From JAWXVE01 sp044425575 (lineage in GTDB: Bacteria > Bacillota > Clostridia > Lachnospirales > Lachnospiraceae), in the NCBI GenBank assembly GCA_044425575.1, contig JAWXVE010000070.1, positions 1 through 11,454 of the forward strand: a stretch of DNA of 11,454 bases, read 5' to 3'. The notes under the pieces were generated by a model. It worked only from the letters and a program-made list of their open reading frames with translations, was not told where the DNA came from and searched no databases. Positions 7,013 to 11,454 of this stretch are shown here, in pieces. Each line of letters starts with the position of its first letter. Position 1 is the stretch's first letter. The translations under genes and the position numbers were made by a program.

Positions 7013-8462
7013 CTGTCGCCTCTCCTTCTTCTAGTGCCGCAAGTTCTTCTTCTGTTAAAGGCACAATCTCAGTCCAAGACCCAAGCAGCGACCATTCCAC
7101 TGCCGTTATATCTGTGATTTCATTATCTACTGAGTAGATTGTGTAGTATAAGTAATCAAAATGTTCTGCTGTTCTTACATTGGCCACATATGATGCTGCA
7201 TCAATACGAGAGGCCGCTGTTCCTTCTACTTCAACTAGCATATCAGTTGAATCATACTCAATTCCTGTAATTACAGCTGTATCCATTGAAAAGAGCGTTC
7301 GAAATGTGGCTACGGTTAGAAGATCATGTTCTTCTAGTTCTGTAATTGCTTCTGTATATTGAGCAGTCGCAGCCTCGACCATTGTTGTTTCTGATTCTAA
7401 GCCTTCAATTTCGTCTATTTGAGCTAGAATAGACTCATCATTAATATAAGCATCACATACTGTAATTTGCATTTCAAGGGCCTCTATGGCAAGTGTCATT
7501 TTCATATACCACATATAGACTGGAGTAATACACAGAATCACCATGGTCACTATGATTGCTGGTTTGATTAAGACTTTCATCTTCTGAAGATTCGTCTTAC
7601 GTACCTTCTTTAAGTTAATATCCACCTTCTTATTCGCTAGCATAAGAGACGCATAGAAACATTCCGATGGGCAATTATCATCTTCATTCTCAATAACACC
7701 AAGAACTGGATGGAATTGCATAATGTATTCTTTTAATTCTGCATAAACATCTGATTCCATACCAATATAGAGACACTTTTGAATCTCGAAATCGGTTTTC
7801 TGGGATTTAGCAAATTGTAACATCGATGCTAGCTTTTCATATAGCTCTACAATGTATTCTTCATCTGTGCTTTCATTTAAGAGACGATTGCGGTTAGAGA
7901 AGATATACTCACCTTGTCTAAATAACACAGTGAATAAGGTATTACCAAATACTACATTAATTAGTAGATTTTCTTTTTGGAATTCTGTAGATGCTATAAC
8001 ATACTTTACAATGGCAATTAAAGCAATATCAATAACCTGCACTTGAATCTTAGCCTTATCAAAGCACTTTAAGTACTTCTCAACGAATTCAATTGGCGTA
8101 GCACTGGCAATCACAGTACTTTCCTTCTTGCCTTTTTCTAATACACTATAGTCGAAGATATAGTCTTCCTTGCGCTCTACTTCAAATTCGTTTCGTATAA
8201 TTGGAATTAATTGTTTCCTTGGAATCTGTGGAAGTACCATCTTCTTCATATTAATATGGTTGCTATCAACAATTAAAGACACTTTACGAATCTTATATTG
8301 TCTACGCCATAATAATAATTGCTCCACAATATTCTCTGGGCGAATAGGTACACCATTAAGAACACTTCCTTCTTCTAGTTCTACACACTCATGACGTACT
8401 TGCTTACCTACAGTCCATACTAACTGCATCTTGTCATTGTTCAAGTAAATACTTGCTTTCAT
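7005..8462 (-). CDS. pilMN: PilM-PilN fusion protein
   Basis: 485 aa. Residues 1 to about 275 look like PilM, the cytoplasmic actin-like protein of T4P: beta-strand openings, LIVDSNHINMKKMVLPQIP (63-81), RNEFEVERKEDYIFDY (90-105) and VQVIDIALIAIVKY (141-154). Residues 281-286 (DINLKK) match the position of the INLLP motif with which PilN binds PilM. A membrane helix (about 300-320), a coiled coil (about 321-375) and a C-terminal PilN-type domain (about 385-465) follow, then an acidic tail. The single gene therefore joins two subunits that are separate in Gram-negatives; C. difficile has a comparable pilMN. The usual Gly-rich phosphate motif at the PilM N-terminus is replaced by SIYLNNDKMQLVW (4-16), so nucleotide binding may be altered. 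It starts 13 bases after pilC with AAGGAG six bases upstream and overlaps pilO by eight bases. Confidence 0.88.
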   Translation of the reverse strand: MKASIYLNNDKMQLVWTVGKQVRHECVELEEGSVLNGVPIRPENIVEQLLLWRRQYKIRKVSLIVDSNHINMKKMVLPQIPRKQLIPIIRNEFEVERKEDYIFDYSVLEKGKKESTVIASATPIEFVEKYLKCFDKAKIQVQVIDIALIAIVKYVIASTEFQKENLLINVVFGNTLFTVLFRQGEYIFSNRNRLLNESTDEEYIVELYEKLASMLQFAKSQKTDFEIQKCLYIGMESDVYAELKEYIMQFHPVLGVIENEDDNCPSECFYASLMLANKKVDINLKKVRKTNLQKMKVLIKPAIIVTMVILCITPVYMWYMKMTLAIEALEMQITVCDAYINDESILAQIDEIEGLESETTMVEAATAQYTEAITELEEHDLLTVATFRTLFSMDTAVITGIEYDSTDMLVEVEGTAASRIDAASYVANVRTAEHFDYLYYTIYSVDNEITDITAVEWSLLGSWTEIVPLTEEELAALEEGEATDE

Positions 8463-8475
8463 TCCGCTCTCCTTA

Positions 8476-9669
8476 TTAGGCCACTACTTCATACATGTTA
8501 AACATCGGTAACATAACGGCAATCATAATACTGCCGATTACTACTGCCATTACAACAATTAAGCATGGCTCAATAAATGTTAAGAGTCGTTCAATGGCCG
8601 AATTTGCTTCAAATTCATATTCATCTGCTAGGGAAGTTAACATGTCATCTAACTTACCTGATTCTTCTCCGATAAAGATAGCAGAGACTAACTTCTTCTC
8701 TATTCCTTCTACGCCCTTTAGAGCGGTAGATAAGGATTGTCCCGATTGCACCAAGCGAATTACTTCTCCAAATTGGTGTTCAATGTATGTATTCCCCATG
8801 GTTCTAGCTGCAATTTCTACTGCTTGAATCATAGGAACACCACTGCTATATACAGAACTCATGGTTCTTGCAAATCGTGCGGTATAGATAACGCCTAGTA
8901 GTTGCCCAATCTGTGGTAATCCTAATTTCGCCTTATCAATCCCTCGTTTGACCACTGGCACCTTAGATATCATGTTACCTATAAACCCAATAACTGCTAA
9001 TACAATGGCTATTATGTACCAATTGGCTTGTATATAATCTGTTGTTGCTACTAAGATCTGCGTTGGAAGTGGTAAGTCTGTACCACTTGTTGTGTACATC
9101 TCGAAGAAAGTTGGTAGGATAAATAAGAATAAAATTGCAACCACCGCAACCATAACAAAGCATAGAATCATAGGATATGCCATGGCATTCTTAATCTTCT
9201 GATTAATCTTATTCTCACTCTCATAATGGTGTGCCATCTTAGCTGCCACGTCTTCTAAGCGCCCACTAACCTCTCCTGCCTTAAACATATTAATAATCAG
9301 AGCTGGAAATGCTCCTTCGCAACTTTCCATTCCTTGCGTTAAGGAGTTCCCTTGATTGACCATCCGGTAGATGGCATCGTAAACTTCTCGCACTTTAGGC
9401 TTTAGATCGCGGTCTCGCATAATATCAATTGCTTTCATAATGGAGATACCGGATGCTTGCATAGTTCCAATTTGCCTCGCAAAGTCACATAAGTCCTTGG
9501 TCTTAAGTTTCGCATAGGTCTTAAGACTCTTTTCACTTTCATTAATCTCATAGGCAAGTAGCTTGGTATCTTTTAATCGTTGGTAAAGGTCTGCTTCTGA
9601 TTGTGCGAATAATGTTCCCTTTACATTCTTATTGTTGCGGTCAACCGCCTTATATTGATACTTTGGCAT
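8476..9669 (-). CDS. pilC: Type IV pilus inner-membrane platform protein PilC
   Basis: 397 aa, normal length. PilC sits in the membrane, binds the assembly and retraction ATPases and couples them to pilin movement (family knowledge). The sequence opens with the typical YQYKAVDRNNKNVKGTLFA (4-22). Two GspF domains follow (about 60-186 and 264-386), recognisable by FARQIGTMQASGISIMKAI (63-81), MFKAGEVSGRLEDV (128-141), ARFARTMSSVYSSGVPMIQA (264-283) and IFIGEESGKLDDML (331-344). Membrane helices lie at about 165-188, 215-233 and 365-389. It starts 30 bases after pilD stops with AAGGAG seven bases upstream, and ends 13 bases before pilMN. No truncation or odd residue is seen. Confidence 0.97.
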   Translation of the reverse strand: MPKYQYKAVDRNNKNVKGTLFAQSEADLYQRLKDTKLLAYEINESEKSLKTYAKLKTKDLCDFARQIGTMQASGISIMKAIDIMRDRDLKPKVREVYDAIYRMVNQGNSLTQGMESCEGAFPALIINMFKAGEVSGRLEDVAAKMAHHYESENKINQKIKNAMAYPMILCFVMVAVVAILFLFILPTFFEMYTTSGTDLPLPTQILVATTDYIQANWYIIAIVLAVIGFIGNMISKVPVVKRGIDKAKLGLPQIGQLLGVIYTARFARTMSSVYSSGVPMIQAVEIAARTMGNTYIEHQFGEVIRLVQSGQSLSTALKGVEGIEKKLVSAIFIGEESGKLDDMLTSLADEYEFEANSAIERLLTFIEPCLIVVMAVVIGSIMIAVMLPMFNMYEVVA

Positions 9670-9699
9670 CTTCTGTCTCCTTATTCCATGTTTCCTCTA

Positions 9700-10464
9700 T
9701 TAAATAATTAAAAATTGTATATACCACTTTATAATGGCTTCTCCAAATAACAAGGACATATAACATCCAAAGCAGAGAAATGGACCAAAGGGCATATGAC
9801 CCTTACGTCCTACCTTACGAATAAATAACAGGTATATTGCATAAAATCCACCAAATAATACGGCAATGAAAAATGCTACTGCAATGTTGTATGGCCCAAG
9901 GAGTAAACCACTTACTGCCATGAACTTAATATCACCACCGCCAAATGCCCCATTAATTACTAAGGTGAAGAGAAAGAGCGGGATACTGATAATAAAAAAT
10001 CCAATGAGTCGCTCTAAAATTGTCAAGTCATTAGCAAGCAGGCAGATTGGAATTGCACCTATTAATATAGCAACGTTTAATGGATCAGGAATGAGCATAG
10101 TGTCCCAATCGATTAATGAAATTACAATTAAAATCGCTCCATATATGCACCAACAGGCTGATAAAAAGGTGAAGCCTTTCATCCAAACTGTTCCTACACA
10201 TAATAATCCCATGGTTACTTCTACTAATACATAACGAATGGAAATGTGTGCCTTGCAATTGCGGCACTTTCCTCTTAAGAATAAATAGCTCAGTACAGGC
10301 ACTAAATCATAAGCTTTAATCTGTGTGCCACAAGAAGTACAAGATGAGCGTCCTGTTACAAGACTCTTATGAAGTGGTAAGCGATAGATGACCACATTGA
10401 GAAAGCTCCCAAAGCAACACCCTAATACAAATAAATAGATTAATACAATTAAATATGATGTCAT
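9700..10464 (-). CDS. pilD: Prepilin peptidase / N-methyltransferase PilD
   Basis: 254 aa, a polytopic membrane aspartyl protease that cleaves prepilin leaders after Gly and, in this bifunctional form, methylates the new N-terminus. Seen: the N-terminal GCCFGSFLNVVIYRLP (15-30); the zinc-type four-cysteine site Cys42/Cys45 and Cys67/Cys70 (SCTSC and GKCRNC); ISIRYVLVE (74-82); first catalytic Asp in LIDWDTMLIPD (117-127, Asp119); second in GGGDIKFMA (175-183, Asp178); and MPFGPFL near the end (224-230). Both domains are intact. It should process the major pilin and the three minor prepilins in this locus. It follows the major pilin gene after a 119-base gap containing a hairpin. The start has GGAAG six bases upstream, a weaker site than its neighbours have. 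Confidence 0.97.
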   Translation of the reverse strand: MTSYLIVLIYLFVLGCCFGSFLNVVIYRLPLHKSLVTGRSSCTSCGTQIKAYDLVPVLSYLFLRGKCRNCKAHISIRYVLVEVTMGLLCVGTVWMKGFTFLSACWCIYGAILIVISLIDWDTMLIPDPLNVAILIGAIPICLLANDLTILERLIGFFIISIPLFLFTLVINGAFGGGDIKFMAVSGLLLGPYNIAVAFFIAVLFGGFYAIYLLFIRKVGRKGHMPFGPFLCFGCYMSLLFGEAIIKWYIQFLII

Positions 10465-10537
10465 GCGTTTCTTCCATTCCTTCTATCTAGTCTACCATTC
10501 CTACCTCTAATCTGTTACACTACCAATTCATAACTAG

Positions 10538-10559
10538 CAAGGTGCAGGGTCACCTTGCC
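10538..10559 (-). other. Perfect 8-bp hairpin between pilA and pilD
   Basis: GCAAGGTG (10538-10545) and CACCTTGC (10552-10559) form a perfect 8-bp stem around a six-base loop, 24 bases after the pilA stop. On the minus-strand transcript it is followed by TAGTTATG, not a T tract, so it is not a canonical intrinsic terminator. It could stabilise the 3' end of a processed pilA message, letting pilin exceed the downstream machinery, or attenuate read-through. The rest of the 119-base gap holds purine-rich sequence and no promoter I can support. Confidence 0.5.
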
Positions 10560-10583
10560 ACATGAATGCAATCGTCTTAATTA

Positions 10584-10973
10584 CTAAGGCGTGTATTGTT
10601 CTGGTAAGGTGAACACGATGTCATATGATTTGTCCAGACCACTATCATCATATGTTACAACTACCGTTCCATCATCTTCCACATCAATTGTATATGCGTC
10701 TGCATCATCTAATAATCCTGCTTCTTCTAGAATCGCAGCGTCATTAGAGTCATCGTTCATATCAAGACCGTCTTCTTTGTTTTGCTCTAATTGTGCTAAC
10801 ATAAGAACTGTTTTCGCTTCTGATTGTGCTGATGCCTCACGTGCATCTTGGATTACGCCCATGAATGCTGGGATAGCGATAGCTGCTAGGATTAACATAA
10901 TAACGATAACTACCATTAACTCGATTAGTGAGAAACCTTTTTGGTTCAATTTACTTTTAATTGCTTTAATCAT
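10584..10973 (-). CDS. pilA: Major type IV pilin
   Basis: 129 aa. A 13-residue basic leader (MIKAIKSKLNQKG) precedes the cleavage site Gly13|Phe14 and the classic FSLIELMVVIVIMLILAAIAIPAF, with Glu18 at mature position 5. The mature protein is about 116 aa: long N-terminal helix, then a small globular domain without cysteines. That domain is strikingly acidic: I count about 25 Asp/Glu against 4 Lys/Arg in the mature protein. Its position after a 194-base leader with a promoter candidate, its AAGGAG site seven bases before ATG and the hairpin after it all fit a highly expressed major subunit. Calling it the major pilin rests on this context, on canonical N-terminal features and on small size. 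Confidence 0.93.
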   Translation of the reverse strand: MIKAIKSKLNQKGFSLIELMVVIVIMLILAAIAIPAFMGVIQDAREASAQSEAKTVLMLAQLEQNKEDGLDMNDDSNDAAILEEAGLLDDADAYTIDVEDDGTVVVTYDDSGLDKSYDIVFTLPEQYTP

Positions 10974-11013
10974 TTTAAATCTCCTTTTTTTCTTGTGTGT
11001 GATTAGTTACGCG

Positions 11014-11098
11014 AGTTCCATATTCATGAGCGGCCCTGTCACCCATGGTAGAACTGCCTATTCAAACTCTTCCTTAATTAGTATGATTAGTGTTTGAA
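11014..11098 (-). promoter_or_regulatory. Structured 5' leader of pilA (class not recognised)
   Basis: In the minus-strand transcript three pairings are visible. TTCAAAC / GTTTGAA (11092-11098 with 11061-11067) is a perfect 7-bp stem whose 5' strand lies about where transcription would begin. AGTTC / GAACT (11051-11055 with 11014-11018) is a 5-bp stem enclosing CATGGG / CUCAUG (11042-11047 with 11025-11030) around an 11-base loop. The last stem contains a G.U pair that would be A.C on the other strand, which favours folding of the minus-strand RNA. I looked for the conserved blocks of c-di-GMP-I and c-di-GMP-II riboswitches, which control some clostridial pili, and did not find them. Regulatory function is inference. 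Confidence 0.4.
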
Positions 11099-11105
11099 CA
11101 TTTAT

Positions 11106-11111
11106 ATTATA
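11106..11111 (-). promoter_or_regulatory. Candidate -10 element of the pilA promoter
   Basis: A perfect TATAAT lies on the minus strand in an AT-rich stretch, 132 bases before the pilA start. The hexamer 17 bases upstream is TTACTG, a poor -35, so the promoter may need an activator or use a different spacing. An alternative overlapping the end of pilT is TTGGAG, 17 bases, then TATGAT (about 11149-11177). Either would give pilA a long untranslated leader and expression separate from pilT. Confidence 0.45.
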
Positions 11112-11167
11112 TTCGTAGACTCTCATTTCAGTAAGTCCCAGAATAGAATATCATAAATATTGCTTGC

Positions 11168-11454
11168 TTATACTCCAATGAATCGCATCAACTCTTCGTA
11201 ATTAGTGGTACGTTGACTTGCTTCTTCTAATTCAATATGTCCCATTCGTACCAGTCTTGCCAGATCACTATTCAGAGAGCACATCCCTTCTTGACTGCTT
11301 GTCTGTAACAGAGAGTTAATCTGGAAGCACTTGCTTTCTCGAATTAAGCTGGCTGCCGCTTCATTCACTAAGAGAATCTCGAAGGCTGCACACCTTCCAC
11401 TACCATCTGATAATGGCACTAAGGTCTGTGTAACCACCCCTCTCAGCCCTGCTG
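11168..11454 (-). CDS. pilT: Pilus retraction ATPase PilT (C-terminal end, cut by window edge)
   Basis: The last 94 codons of a gene that continues beyond the right edge; a PilT of usual size is about 350 aa. The visible part begins AGLRGVVTQTLVPL, the typical post-Walker B segment, then GSGRCAAFEILLVNEAAASL and IRESKCFQINSLLQTS. The last two match the PilT signature region (AIRNLIRE-type motif) and the conserved QTGxxxGM region (here QTSSQEGM), which distinguishes it from PilB. A GTG at 11435-11437 lies inside this conserved stretch and is not the start. The Walker A and B motifs are outside the window. PilT hydrolyses ATP on the cytoplasmic side of PilC to depolymerise the pilus. It is followed by the 194-base pilA leader. 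Confidence 0.93.
   Translation of the reverse strand, partial: AGLRGVVTQTLVPLSDGSGRCAAFEILLVNEAAASLIRESKCFQINSLLQTSSQEGMCSLNSDLARLVRMGHIELEEASQRTTNYEELMRFIGV

Noticed and set aside
8495..8827. 110-codon plus-strand frame opposite pilC
   Set aside because: It is a shadow of the well-conserved second GspF domain of PilC.
9866..10234. 122-codon plus-strand frame opposite pilD
   Set aside because: It lies entirely within pilD, whose catalytic motifs establish the coding strand, and has no recognisable features.
10465..10537. Independent promoter for pilD
   Set aside because: The best pair (TTGCTA, 17 bases, TAACAG) matches the consensus poorly and overlaps the hairpin, so it is not supported.
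10591..11097. 168-codon plus-strand frame opposite pilA and its leader
   Set aside because: It is antisense to a clear pilin gene and has a serine/isoleucine-rich composition typical of a shadow frame.
11014..11098. c-di-GMP riboswitch in the pilA leader
   Set aside because: An ACAGGGC string resembles part of the class I consensus, but the surrounding conserved blocks and the helix layout do not fit either class I or class II.
11168..11437. Separate small gene starting at the GTG at 11437
   Set aside because: The frame is open to the window edge and the upstream residues AGLRG continue the conserved PilT sequence, so this is the 3' end of pilT.
1..11454. CRISPR array, insertion sequence, tRNA or defence genes
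   Set aside because: No regularly spaced repeats, transposase, tRNA-like fold or nuclease/helicase gene was seen on reading through.

Overview
The window comes from a low-GC Gram-positive bacterium, most likely an anaerobic member of the Clostridia (Lachnospirales-like). The reasons are an AT-rich sequence with strong AAGGAG ribosome binding sites, and a Gram-positive type IV pilus (T4P) locus with a single PilM-PilN fusion gene, an arrangement I recall from Clostridioides difficile. The species assignment is inference. Every convincing complete gene is on the minus strand, so transcription runs from high to low coordinates.

Positions 11454 to 3459 hold a T4P locus. In order of transcription: the 3' end of the retraction ATPase gene pilT (cut by the window edge); a 194-base leader with a promoter candidate and a foldable 5' UTR; the major pilin gene; a gap with a hairpin; prepilin peptidase pilD; platform protein pilC; a fused pilM-pilN; pilO; and three minor pilins. 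The first minor pilin is a very large (698 aa) GspK/PilX/PilK-like protein with an internal beta-helix-like region, followed by a small PilV/GspI-like and a PilW/GspJ-like prepilin. A rho-independent terminator at 3420-3442 closes the operon. PilD would cleave all four pilins, PilMN-PilO would link the cytoplasmic motor to the envelope, PilC would anchor the motor and PilT would drive retraction. The three minor pilins probably form the tip or priming complex. The extension ATPase PilB is not in the window and may lie upstream of pilT.

Positions 3417 to 365 hold a second unit: glycerol kinase (glpK) with its own promoter candidate, followed 13 bases later by a bifunctional NAD(P)H-hydrate repair enzyme (epimerase plus dehydratase). 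Nothing ties these two to the pilus beyond adjacency.

Positions 1 to 373 contain no intact gene. They carry a long imperfect palindrome (about 86-325) centred on a perfect 10-bp-stem hairpin. The right arm reads on the plus strand as the C-terminal end of an unidentified protein, ending at 373 and overlapping the end of the convergent repair-enzyme gene. The left arm is a degenerate inverted copy of part of it.

I see no clear new defence or mobile system. The points most worth a second look are the structured pilA leader, the giant minor pilin, the PilMN fusion with a degenerate nucleotide site, the strongly acidic pilins, and the palindromic gene remnant.
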